NCBI GenBank assembly: GCA_008477525.1
Contig: SPDT01000002.1
Span: 620,001 to 684,000 of the forward strand
From: Hypomyces perniciosus
Lineage: Eukaryota; Ascomycota; Sordariomycetes; Hypocreales; Hypocreaceae
Direction of reading: 5' to 3'
DNA length: 64,000 nucleotides
In this document: positions 11,959 through 22,318 of the stretch, one piece after another
Layout of the letters: each line of letters opens with the position of its first letter
Numbering within the stretch: position 1 is the first letter of the stretch
Made by a program: the position numbers and the translations under genes
Notes under the pieces: generated by a model
What the model was told of the DNA's origin: nothing
Databases searched by the model: none
Seen by the model: the letters and a program-made list of their open reading frames with translations, nothing else

Positions 11959-13704
11959 TTACTTTTTGGTTTTCCTAGATGTGGTGGAGACCAGCTTCTT
12001 CTTGAGATGCTTGGGCATCTTGTCCTTGCGCTTCTCGCGCTTGGCTTCCTTGACGGCTAGCTTGTGTTGCTGCAAGATTTGTCAGTGAAAAAGTTCGGGG
12101 ATAAATCCGACATCAAAGAATCAAATAATACGTACCTTCTTCTCGTCCTTGTCCTCAAACTTGCGACCCCTTGGTCGGCCCTTTTCAAACCGGCTTTCAT
12201 CCTGGGAGTCGTCGCTACCCAGCGATCCGCCGTCGTCTGATGAGTCGTCGGAGCTGCCTTCAGCCTCTTCACCGCCCTCTCCCTTGCCAGCGACCACTTG
12301 ATCGGCTAACAGTTTGCTATAAACCAGCTCGTTACCCTCTCCCAAGCCAAGTTTCTGGACATCCTTCTCAATGTCATATACTTGCTCCAGGGTCTGCGGG
12401 ATGTACTGGTTTCGGAAGACCTCAGTGTCGACCTCCTGCGCCGCAGCTTCCTCATCGTTCGCTGCTGATTCCCGTGTCTCGTAGAGCTTGGCAATGGCTT
12501 CGGCCAGGGCGGGCTCCTCTACGGGTCCCTCAGGCGCAGTGATGAAGTTGAAGATTGCCCGGTCGGCGAGTGTGTCTACGCCTTTGCGACGGAAGAAGTC
12601 GCCAACGTTCTTGATGTCCATTCGGAGGAACTCGAGTGACCTCGGGTGGTCCGGCTCAACACTCTGTGACACGTCGATGATGTATAGCTTTCCATTGTGG
12701 TAGAGGATGTTGTACTCGCTCAGATCGGCGTGGACGAGTTTGCAGACTTGGTACATCCGTCGCATGGTTCCCAAAAGCTGGATGTAGAGATTCTGCCACT
12801 GCTGGTCCACATCATCGCCCTTGAGATTCGCATCTCGCAGCCGAGGATATGCCCAGCCCTTCTTGTCTCCCAAGAAGCCCATGACAAGGACATGGAGCTT
12901 CAAGCAGAGGGGTTCGGGACAGGGGATGCCAGCACTGTAGATTCTCCGCAAGTTTCGGTACTCCTTCTCGGCCCAGAGCTTGACCATCTTGCGGTTGTTG
13001 CCCTTGTCGAATCCACCCTTGAATCGGTGCTCGCCCGTGATGTACCTCTCTCGGTCCTTGAACACCAAAATGGCTGTCTTGTAGACCTTGATGGCTCGTT
13101 GTGTCGTCGCACCGGTCTGGTCGTCGTATGATACGGCGCCATAGACGTTGGCCTCCTTACCGGTGCTGATCGCGCCGTGCACCTCGCTCACGACTCCGCG
13201 GTTGATCATCTGCAGGAGGATCATGCGGGTTCGCTGATCCAGCACCTGTTCGCTCGTCGCGCGATCGGCCTTGTCCTTGTCCCTCTCGCCATCTTGCTTC
13301 ACGGAGTCGAGTCGGATCTTGGGAGCGTGTTTCGAGAGGGCCGATACTTGGTCGTCAACACTCGCGAATGTGTTTGCCGTAGGCTTCTGCTGGTTCGATC
13401 GCGGGACAACGCTGCCGCTGCCGCCGTTCGCATCGTGGAATTGCCTCTGTCGGTTGTATGTCTTGGTCAAGTCTCCGTCTGCCGCCCACTCCTCCTCTTC
13501 AATGTCCTCATCGCCTTCTTCGAAGATATCCTCCAGGTAATCGTCCTCCTCGTCGCCATTTAGGGGAAGCGGGGCGTCATCTTGTTGCCTCAGCAATTCG
13601 CGGGGCACTTCTTCGGTCTGTTCGTAACCCTGGCTCGCAGTGTACTGATATGGTGGCTGGTGAGGCGCCGCTGGTGAGGCTGCGACAGCGTCAACGGCCT
13701 CCAT
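11959..13704 (-). CDS. RIO1: RIO1 atypical serine/threonine kinase
   Basis: Rio1 is an essential ATPase/kinase for late cytoplasmic maturation of the 40S ribosomal subunit. Exons 13704-12136 and 12069-11959 are joined across a 66-nt intron (GTACGT..TTGCAG), giving 559 aa. The RIO signatures are clear: the ATP-binding STGKEANVYGAV, the catalytic loop LVHADLSEYNILYHNG and the metal-binding IIDVSQSVEPDHP. The N-terminal third is acidic and low in complexity (EEDDYLEDIFEEGDEDIEEE). The second exon adds the Lys-rich tail with KDKMPKHLKKK that is usual in Rio1 proteins, which supports the splice. I chose the ATG giving MEAVDAVAAS; an in-frame ATG at 13800 would add 32 residues unlike the family. 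Confidence 0.95.
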
Positions 13705-14733
13705 TTTCTTTCCTTTTTTTCCCGTAGCGAAACGATAACTTGAGAGAGGCCAGACTGCGAGATGCTTGTTTGGATGTTTTGGTCTGGATGACAGTTCCAA
13801 GGCGGCGTTTTTATCTTATCGAGAATTTTGGGTTTTCCGAATTAAAAGTGGTGGCGCACTCTCTGCCAAAAATTAGGACCTGGATGGTGCATCTCAAATT
13901 GTGGGGTTTTTCTTCACTGAGTCACCAGAAAGCGTTTCGTCATCTCGAAACTCAGCCTTGTAATGACTTCGCCTCGCCCAAGACTCACGATACGAGTTAG
14001 GTTCCAGCAGGAGGAGTCACACCTGGCTTTTGAGCTGTATGAGCCGTTCGCAGGGCCCTCATCTCCTAGGGTTCTTGACTCAGAGCGAAGAGTCTGCCCC
14101 ATCTATTGAGTGGCAAGGCATGGCCAAGAAAATCGAATTCGGACCTGTCGGAGGAGGTCGCAATGATATTTGTGACACCCCGTGATTTTCTCGACTTGGC
14201 GACTCAATTTACAGAGTACGAAGTACTGAGCAGCCTTTCGGCTTTATGAGGGACAACAAGCAGCTGGAAGGGAGCTCGTCTCAACTTCTTCCTCCAATGT
14301 CTCGGGGGTTTCAGGGAGGACGATTATGAAGAGAGGCACCATACCATGTCTTGGAACGCCCTTTGCGAGATCGACTTTTACAAAGATTACTGTGCAATGT
14401 CTGCTTAGAATGTTCCCCAAGTATTTTGTGTCCCCTGACATTCATTCCTGACATGACTTGGCAGTTATCCAAGATCCCCCTCCCTACTTTGTATTGAGGG
14501 CAAGAATCATCCCTAGATCTCCATCAGTTGTTGCTATAATGGAAGGATCGAGACAATACATTCCACTCAATATGGCGTATATATTCTACATAGATCGGGG
14601 TTCGACGCGATTCCTCCTAGGCAATCACAGCTAAATGTCCATCGTCATTCATAGCCCTCTCGTTCTTGGGGTCTGAAGTAATTTGTGGGATGAAATCGCT
14701 CTCTTTCTTGCACACTCCTTTGCTGTTTTCATC
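13705..14733. other. Intergenic between divergent genes, no gene seen
   Basis: This 1 kb must hold the promoters of RIO1 (leftward) and the aspartic protease (rightward). Short open frames have no recognisable content. A GTACGAAGTAC variant of the window's recurrent motif lies at about 14216-14226. Confidence 0.4.
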
Positions 14734-16151
14734 ATGAAGATTCACGCTGCTGCACTCGCATTCCCTTGGCTAGTGACTCTGGCTTCAGCATCCGTTGTCG
14801 GATCAAGGGACGCGGTGCCTCTGTCAAAAGACGCGACTTTTCTCTCCAATGGCGACAAAACATTTTCTCTAACCCAGATTCGAAACGATCGTTTCAAGAG
14901 CCCCGATGTTCCTACGCGCTTGATTTCGGCGTATGCTAAGTATGGCAATGGTGATCTGCCACCGGATCTGAAGGAAGCCATCCAGACCAACCCTGACCTC
15001 AATCGCAAGTTCAGCGCTCTTGTTCAAAAAGGCACGTTGTCCCATTCCTTTCTCTAGGTGCAACAAACATGGCTGACTCTCAACAGGTGGTTTCACCAAG
15101 GGATCTACTCCCGCTTTCCCTCTACCAATGTTCGACTCAGAGTACCTTGTTCCGGTGAAAATAGGGACGCCGCCCCAGATAATTCCTTTGAACCTCGATA
15201 CAGGCTCATCAGATTTGTATGTCAAGCTCCAATCCATCGTGCTACTTTATATTGACAAGACATAGTTGGACCATTTCGACAGATACGTACTCTCCTCAGA
15301 TCAAAGGCCATCAGGTCTATCACCCAGAAGCATCCAACACGAGCCAGCGCATTCATGGACAAGGATGGATTGTGAGGTATGGTGATGGTGCAAACGCCGC
15401 TGGTATTGTGTACAAAGATCTGGTTCAGGTCGGTGATACCTCGTTCGACAGCCAAGCTATCCAATCCGCGGTCCAGATATCCCCATCCCTCTCTAATGAT
15501 GAATTCTCGTCTGGGATCCTTGGTATGGCCTGGAGCGGTGCCAACACAATCCGCCCGGATCCGCAGTTGACATACTTTGACAACATCAAGAACCAGCTTG
15601 AGAAGCCATTATTTACCGCAAATTTGCAAAGAGGGCGGCCAGGAAACTACAATTTTGGATATATCAACCAGAGCGAGTTCAATGGGCCGATCCAGTACGC
15701 TCAAAGCAACCCTGACTCCAACTTCTGGGAGATATCTGTCGGCGGATATCAAATCGGTAAGAGTGGTAAATACCAGCCATGGGTTTGGAACAGCATTGTG
15801 GACACAGGGACCACACTCCTCCTAGCCCCCCCACCGATTGTAGAGGATTACTATTCTCAGGTCGAAGGTGCTGTGTTTGACTCTCCTACTGGTTCATTTG
15901 TGTTTCCCTGCGATACCACCTTGCCCGACTTCATCTTTGGCCTAGGTCCCTACAGGGGTGTTATTCCAGGACATTATATCAATTACTCGGCTTCGAGTAG
16001 CACAAAATGCTATGGAGGAATACAAAATACTCATGGGACGTCTTTTGGGGTTTTGGGAGATGTACTATTGAAGGCACAATTTGTGGTGTTCGACGCGGAG
16101 AATCGAGTTGTGGGCTTTGCGAACAAGCCAACAGATCCGCCACCGGAATAA
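14734..16151 (+). CDS. Secreted pepsin-type aspartic protease (A1 family)
   Basis: This endopeptidase of 437 aa carries an N-terminal signal peptide (MKIHAAALAFPWLVTLASAS), so it is secreted or vacuolar. A propeptide of roughly 80-100 residues follows. Exons are 14734-15031, 15087-15216 and 15266-16151. The two catalytic motifs are DTGSSDF (Asp at about residue 137) and VDTGTTLL (Asp at about 322). The conserved flap-side pattern VRYGDG is also present. The first intron only keeps frame if its donor is GC (AAAAAG|GCACGT) with acceptor AACAG, a GC-AG intron; no GT donor nearby restores the frame. The second intron is 49 nt and canonical. There is no GPI-type hydrophobic tail, so this looks like a soluble enzyme and not a yapsin. 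Confidence 0.9.
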
Positions 16152-16781
16152 CGTGTATAATAGCACAGTTATTTAATATCACTAGACTGGAATGCTCTGT
16201 ATAATAGAAATTATGAACGAGTGGCCTTTGCCATATAAAATGCATGGCTTGGGTGTGAGAAACCTTCTTTTGGTATGTTGGTGTGAACCAATCAACTATG
16301 GAGATTCTTCACCGGCATGACTCCCGCAGTAACTTCAATTCCTAAGCAAGCCTCATTATGGAATACGAAGCTGAATTTCTTTCTTCTTGGCTACTCCGTA
16401 CTTTTAGATGAGAACAATAAATTGATTGAGTCATCTTACCGGAGTTTAGGGACATTAACGGCGTTTGCATGGCAAAATGCAGGGTAGGCTGTTTGTTGAA
16501 GGAGCTCACTCACTGGTTCTTCGCCCCCTCCATATTCTATGTATCTATGTACTTGCCAAGAACGGCAATTTCCAAGCACAGAAGGCCGTAGATCAGTAGG
16601 TACGAAGTACGAAGTACAGACTCGAGGAATGAGGTCATCCTGCTACTCTATACTCTGTAGTTGAATAGATATCACAAAGAACCTTCTCAACTAAAGAAGC
16701 GGGAAAGGGACTTCAGACCTCATGCAGCTCACAGTTGCCAATCTCAAAGCTCTCAACCGCCAAAACAACCCTCGCAAAACG
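16152..16781. other. Intergenic, presumed promoter of NmrA-like gene
   Basis: These 630 bases separate the aspartic protease stop from the chosen NmrA-like start. They contain one TACTCCGTAC half-site (16392-16401) and a tandem GTACGAAGTAC-like pair (16601-16618), both members of the dispersed palindrome set. No gene is seen. Confidence 0.4.
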
Positions 16782-17711
16782 ATGGCTGATAATATCCTCG
16801 TGCTCGGTGCAGGCGAACTTGGCCTCGCCGTGCTCGAAGCGCTCGTCCAACACCCCAAGAGGAGCCACACCAAAGTCTCAGTCCTCCTGCGCCAGGCGAC
16901 GCTCGACTCAGCCGCGCCAGACAAGAAGCGGATGACGCAACGGATTAAAGCACTGGGCGTGCACTTCGAGGCTGCAGATGTGGTACAGGCATCGGCGTCG
17001 GAGTTGGCCGGTGTGTTCTCGAGGTATGACACGGTGGTGTCCTGCACGGGGATGGGCCTGCCGGCTGGGACGCAGACCAAATTGGCACAGGCGGCTCTGG
17101 AGGCCAAGGTACGGTATTTCCCCTGGCAGTTTGGGATGGATTACGATGAGGTTGGGACGGGGAGTTCTCAGGAACTGTTTGATGAGCAGTTGGGCGTGCG
17201 CGGCATGCTGCGTGGACAGAACACCACGGAGTGGGTTATCGTGTCAACGGGCCTGTTTATGAGTTTCCTCTTCGTGCCGGAGTTTGGGATTGTGGACATT
17301 GGAATGAAGACGGTACGAGGTTTGGGCAGCTGGGAAAACAGCATCACTCTGACAACACCGGAGGACATTGGCAAGGCGACGGCTGAGGTGGTACTGGACC
17401 CGCGGGGGATCAAGAATCAAGCCGTGTATGTGGCTGGTGACACTATTACGTACGGGCAGCTGGGGGACTTGTTGGACGAGCACTTTGGCACGCGGTTTAG
17501 GCGGGAGCTATGGGATCTGGCCGAGCTGAAGAGGCAGATGAATGAGGATCCGAACACGATAGTCAAGTATAGGGACACGTTTGCACAAGGAAAAGGGGTT
17601 GCGTGGGGACAGGAGGCGACATTGAATTATGCGCGGGGAATGCAGTTGACGGATGTCAAGGCATATCTTGAAGGGATGAGGGTGGAACTGGGGAACGATG
17701 CTAGCCACTGA
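16782..17711 (+). CDS. NmrA-like / isoflavone reductase-like NAD(P)-binding protein
   Basis: This intronless gene encodes 309 aa from the chosen ATG (MADNILVLGAGELG); an in-frame ATG at 16722 would add 20 residues in front of the Rossmann fold and is less likely. The N-terminal GAGELG replaces the usual GxxGxxG dinucleotide-binding loop. Further on are the strand pattern YDTVVSCTGMG and a mid-region YFPWQFGMDYD. This family includes atypical short-chain dehydrogenases: some are reductases acting on aromatic metabolites, and others, such as NmrA, are redox-sensing regulators without activity. The catalytic Lys of true isoflavone reductases is not obvious here, so I do not assign a substrate. 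Cytosolic by absence of targeting signals. Confidence 0.85.
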   Translation: MADNILVLGAGELGLAVLEALVQHPKRSHTKVSVLLRQATLDSAAPDKKRMTQRIKALGVHFEAADVVQASASELAGVFSRYDTVVSCTGMGLPAGTQTKLAQAALEAKVRYFPWQFGMDYDEVGTGSSQELFDEQLGVRGMLRGQNTTEWVIVSTGLFMSFLFVPEFGIVDIGMKTVRGLGSWENSITLTTPEDIGKATAEVVLDPRGIKNQAVYVAGDTITYGQLGDLLDEHFGTRFRRELWDLAELKRQMNEDPNTIVKYRDTFAQGKGVAWGQEATLNYARGMQLTDVKAYLEGMRVELGNDASH

Positions 17712-19195
17712 GACGCAAGGGTGTTATCGTGATGCCATGAAGTTGGATGGCATTGGTATCTACTCCGTAGTACGAAGTAGTAATGGCATTTGATATCTCC
17801 GTCCCGAGTACGGAGTGAGTGCAGGGTAGTGGTACTAATGAACAACACCCCGGATCTTACCGCATCAAACAAGGGCCTTGATAGTAATACTACTTTACTA
17901 CTTCTGTGCATGAGATAAGAAGCCGGGCGCAACCAAAACAGGGCAACCAAGTGAATTCCTTTGACCTCGGCTACCAAGGTGACGTTGGGGTCTGATGACT
18001 GTTCTTGTTCTTGTGAGAGGCACTGTTCTGTTACCTGCTAGAGCTTAGATGGCCTGTTAGGGGACCCAATAACAGTCTAGAGGTGTCTAACCGCTGGAGC
18101 CTGCCTGTTGTTGACTCTTCTCGCACCAAGTAGCGGAAGTCGCTAGCAGATGGACCGGCATCCAGTTAGGCACTGGGGAAGATGCATGTGCCCCTTTTAC
18201 GCCCTCCAGAATCTCCGCTGACTCTCCTCCGTACTCCGTAACTAGGCCAGGAGGTTTAATGTTCCCCAGCTTCATCAATGTCTTGGAGCAGGCAGCGGGA
18301 CAGCAGTGGATGTCAATGCGGGCCTATCGGGGAGCGTCCCGCGTGTTGATAAGGGACAGTGATGATGTATCGGATACCTGCTCACCAGCCTCAGCCTGGT
18401 TTATGAACATGTACACAATACTTTAATCGAATGACGTCGGTCTATTTTCAGCTACCTCCAGGTACCACCAGTCTTATGCACTCCGCATCCTATGGTATGG
18501 GTATGATATGATGATGGTCGTTGACTTTCCCAGCTTCTCCTTTCGGCCATTGCTTCATTCTTGCATCAAATATTCACCCCATGCATGAGCCGTGCTGGCC
18601 GGGCTCCGTCTCGGTCAGCCTTGTTAATCGGCCAACCCTCCAATAGATAGATAGTACGGAGTATGTATCCAAGCGCCACACGGGTCATCACTACTGACAC
18701 ACCTCCTTTTACCTCAGCGGTGACTGCGCCACCAGCCATTCCCTCAGTGAGTCACGTCATGCGGTCGCCCCCGAGACGGCCAGATGACTCCTATCAGGCC
18801 AATCAGCACGCCATCGTCTCATAAGGAGGAGATAGGCCCCAGCATCATATAAGATCTTCACCGACGAGAAACGTGTGCTTTCTGCTATTGCTGTTTCTTC
18901 TACACAACTCTACGGGCTTCCATCTTGACCTCTTACACGCGCCCTGGTGTGATTGCGCCTTCTGTGTAACTATATTCATCACTTGCTGTTTCCGTATACT
19001 CTTTAACTAGGTGAGTGTGATTGACAACTCAAGCCCCTATGACCACCACTAACATGTCATCGTTCAATCCCAGATCCCTTTCTCCTACGCCCTGTACCTG
19101 ACAATTTGGACATCTTCTATTCATCTCCATCACCATCTAACGACACTCTGTCAACTTCGTCTCTCTATTATCAACCTAGTATAAATCCTGTCATC
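17712..19195. other. Intergenic with promoter and 5' UTR intron of next gene
   Basis: No gene is seen in this 1.5 kb. It carries four copies of the dispersed palindrome or its halves (near 17761, 17808, 18226 and 18654). Before the next gene there is a CATATAAGA TATA-like site near 18846. A probable 5' UTR intron at 19011-19073 has donor GTGAGT, branch CACTAAC and acceptor CCCAG. Confidence 0.5.
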
Positions 19196-20206
19196 ATGGA
19201 TCACGACAATCTTCCGCTCCCCATCACCGAGACTCGACATCTCCCATCTCGTCGCCCGGTGATTCGACGCCGTGGAAACAACTACTTGGTCCGGTCAACC
19301 GCCAAACGCTTGGTCGAGTCAAAGGACCCAAAGATCTGTCAGGCCCTGAAGCTTCCTCCCTCCACTATCGCCTGGGGTATCCAGTACAAGTATGGGGACT
19401 CCACCGATGACACGAGTTTCCGACGACCTCAGATTGAGAAGGAGCTCCGCCGACTGTTGGCCAACGTCCGCACCCAACAGCAGTCCCGCGAACCACGAGC
19501 TCCAGTAAACTCTAGCCGTAACGAGGAGGAAGAGGGCCGAGATCTGGCTCGCAGCGAGGTGCCGCTGCCCAGTGATCGGTATCGACTCGTGAGGCGTCCC
19601 ACTTTGGAGCGCGAAGAGGCTTTCCGTGTCGCAAGCACCTCATTTAAGGGCAAGGTTGGCGTCCGACAAGCCCAGCCTACCAATGAGGATGCTCAGGTCG
19701 CTCAACTCTACACCCTTGGATTGCTGTACGATAACGATGAGCAATACCCTGAGGAGATTTTCGATCTCAACAGCATCCAGCATGAAGCACCCGTCTACAC
19801 CATCCGACCCGCCAAGCGGGCTCGGAAGTCAAAGAAGGCTGGTGGCCTTGCGAAGCAGCCCTCTCATCTTGAGCTTTCCTTCACTGACCTTGGCAACCTT
19901 GGCAATGATAACACCATCGCCAAATACCTCGCGCCTCCGGCCTCAACCTCCGGCAACAAGACGATTCAAAACATGTCTCAAGACGTCGCCATGGCTTCCC
20001 CTCCGCTGAGAGTCATTTACGAGCTCGCCGGCTCAAATCCTTCCTTCGACGTTGATACCTCTCAACCCCCCGATTTGGTTTCGGACGCGCTTTCTGATTA
20101 TGATTGCTTTTCCGACAGCGAGCTCGACGACGATGTTCCTATTCAGAGAGAGGTGCACGAGAATACAGACCATCCGTCCTCTGGCGCTTGGATCATGCTG
20201 GGTTGA
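19196..20206 (+). CDS. Unknown protein with putative NLS and acidic C-terminus
   Basis: This single-exon frame encodes 336 aa from the ATG giving MDHDNLPLPIT. The open frame extends further upstream but without another ATG. I do not recognise the family. The N-terminal 90 residues look folded and basic (RRPVIRRRGNNYLVRSTAKR). A long Arg/Glu-rich segment follows, then RPAKRARKSKKAGG, which resembles a nuclear localisation signal. The C-terminus is acidic (SDYDCFSDSELDDD). There is no signal peptide and no membrane segment. Composition suggests a nuclear protein of largely disordered structure; that is inference. A 5' UTR intron precedes it (19011-19073), which supports real transcription. Confidence 0.65.
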   Translation: MDHDNLPLPITETRHLPSRRPVIRRRGNNYLVRSTAKRLVESKDPKICQALKLPPSTIAWGIQYKYGDSTDDTSFRRPQIEKELRRLLANVRTQQQSREPRAPVNSSRNEEEEGRDLARSEVPLPSDRYRLVRRPTLEREEAFRVASTSFKGKVGVRQAQPTNEDAQVAQLYTLGLLYDNDEQYPEEIFDLNSIQHEAPVYTIRPAKRARKSKKAGGLAKQPSHLELSFTDLGNLGNDNTIAKYLAPPASTSGNKTIQNMSQDVAMASPPLRVIYELAGSNPSFDVDTSQPPDLVSDALSDYDCFSDSELDDDVPIQREVHENTDHPSSGAWIMLG

Positions 20207-22318
20207 TGGCTTGTAGCAAGTCTGCTCAGGAAATCCCTCCGTGCCCCGCCGGGATTTCGAGAACTTGACAGGTGGGGAGAGCCCCATCTCAGACCGGTCC
20301 TCATAATACCCAGTTGTTCTTTTCGGCGTTGTATGTGTGATGAGATATGGAAATGGATTAGATTGACGGGCATTGTTCTATTGTTCAGACGGAGCTCGCG
20401 ATCTGCAGTCGCTTGAGCCTCGCTGATTGGTTCATGCCTCGTGTATACTACTGATGACGATACATTTTGCACGGTGGTGTACCAAGAAGTCCATGAACGG
20501 TTTGCATTCTTTCTCATAGGATGGGCTACTATAGTGTTGGGTTACTGTCTAGTATTTTATAATTAGGTGTTTATTCATATGTATTCATATGTATTAACTG
20601 GCGATTGCATTCTTGGTGAACATGGTACTCGGAGCCGTGAATGATGCAGATGAGATGACGTCAAGTCCACCGTGGCCATGGTATCACGACCACTCCGTGC
20701 AGCACGTAAATAAGGAGAATGTTGTCGTCATTCTCATCGTAACAAAGAGGGAAATGATAAAACATTTCCTGATTACTCCGTACTCTAGATTATTTTGGGT
20801 ACTACTCAAATGCTCTGAGGAAAGACGCCTAATCAGGACTTTTGACTCATCAGTGGGTGCATTAGTGCCCGCAAGCGGGTGACAAAAAATAGGGACCGCA
20901 AAAGATATACATCTCATTAGACAGTTAGCTGACAAGAGTATTAAGGGCTTTTCCTATTACATTGTATTATGATACAAATACTACCTAGATAAGAGCCATG
21001 TCTATTATCATGACCGTAATCTATTGCAACGAGACTAATCTCTGGCAATAGGGGTAATAGTATAGGGGATTCGGAGTTATACTTGTGTCTTTACGGTCCC
21101 CCTTTCTTTTTGTCACCCGCTGGCCCGTTAATGTGAACGGAGACTACCGAGAGTCTCCGAACAAGACCCACATCTCCGTCCCGGAGCCGAAATTCCTATT
21201 TTGGGATAAGATCCCGGCCAGACTCTACATAGAGACCTCCTGAAATATCTTGAAATTGCAGAAATGGCACAATAGTGCCACGTGATTTATAAAAGTCCGT
21301 ATTTCGGCGATAACAAACCAAAGTGCCAAGCCATGTATGCCACTGAAAAAGTCCACGGAGGTGGGACTCAAAAGACGTACCTAGCCAAGCCACTGGTGTA
21401 AATTAGCACCAACAAAACTCACTCCGACTTGACATTTCTGGATGGCGATGAAGCGAAAGATTATACATACGTACAATTGAGGAAGCTTATACCTTCAACT
21501 CTCTGGGTGTTTCAGGAGTGTGTACTTTCGAAAGGATAGGTAAATAACAATTATTCAAGAGTAAAATAAAATAGCAGTTTGTGGCAGGTTGAGAATCCTG
21601 CCACCTACAAGACTACACAGACCAGCGGTGGCTTGCATGATATGGAATCTTGTGAACCTGTCCAACAGCATAAACTCAGAGCCAACCTTCTTCTTGGCGA
21701 GGAAAAAGTACCTAGTCTGAGGGTGGCATATGAGCCAATCCTCTCCTCTCCTTTGCAAAGCAAAGGTAGTCTGTGTTAGGGATACGATACTTGTTCAGTA
21801 TCTATCTCGATAATACGGCGCGGCAGAGTGACTCAAAGGGAAAAACAAGCATTAGTTATTGCTGAAATTTTACGTCGCCACACTCAACTATTTCAGGAGA
21901 GTTGGAATAGAAAGTTGAACGTCTGAGAAAAGTAACATGTTAAGTACCCCGCATGGAGGCCCCGCACGAATGTCAGACCAACGGGTACTTGGCAATGGAG
22001 ATGTTTGCGTTGATATCATCTAACAGAAGGTGAAGTTTCGAAAATCCGGGGATATGTAAGCATGTTGGCCGATGCCCCTGTCACTACGGAGCAATGGGAT
22101 TCGCGGTCACAGATCGCTCGTTGGGCTGGCGGACGTGCGAAGCATGCAATCGCCTCCCTCACTTACGCGCTCCGGATTTGCAGCAAACACCCGTCCCCAG
22201 CCTACATTTCCATCCTACTTAACGAATTATTAACTTTCCGACGTAATGTTCTTTCATCAAAGGTCCTCACTTTTATCATAAGTCATTCCGCGTTCGACTC
22301 TCGAGGCAAGACACAGCC
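20207..22318. other. AT-rich intergenic region with a MITE-like element
   Basis: This 2.1 kb separates the unknown nuclear protein from the ABC transporter. It holds a transposon-like element at 20863-21130, described separately, and a TACTCCGTACTC half-site at 20774-20785. No gene is supported. The last 200 bases are taken as promoter and 5' UTR of the ABC transporter; a short open frame at 22062-22322 looks like chance. Confidence 0.45.
20863..21130. mobile_element. MITE-like element with about 45-bp inverted repeats
   Basis: Two inverted arms bound about 268 bases of AT-rich, non-coding DNA. The left arm reads GCGGGTGACAAAAAATAGGG from about 20875. The reverse complement of the right arm (ending near 21122) reads GCGGGTGACAAAAAGAAAGG. 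Similarity extends outward to a TTA on each side and inward through GGACCG. The outermost TA on both sides would fit the TA target duplication of Tc1/mariner-type elements. No transposase is encoded, so it would be a non-autonomous element. The arms have diverged, so it is not a recent insertion. The superfamily assignment is inference. Confidence 0.6.

Noticed and set aside
12697..13131. A plus-strand open frame opposite RIO1
   Set aside because: It is antisense to the RIO kinase domain, which is conserved and explains the sequence.
20851..20866. CAGTGGGTGCATTAG, which resembles a Fusarium mimp terminal repeat
   Set aside because: There is no TA immediately before it and no inverted partner (CCCACTG) within a suitable distance; the nearby inverted arms of the MITE-like element explain the locus better.
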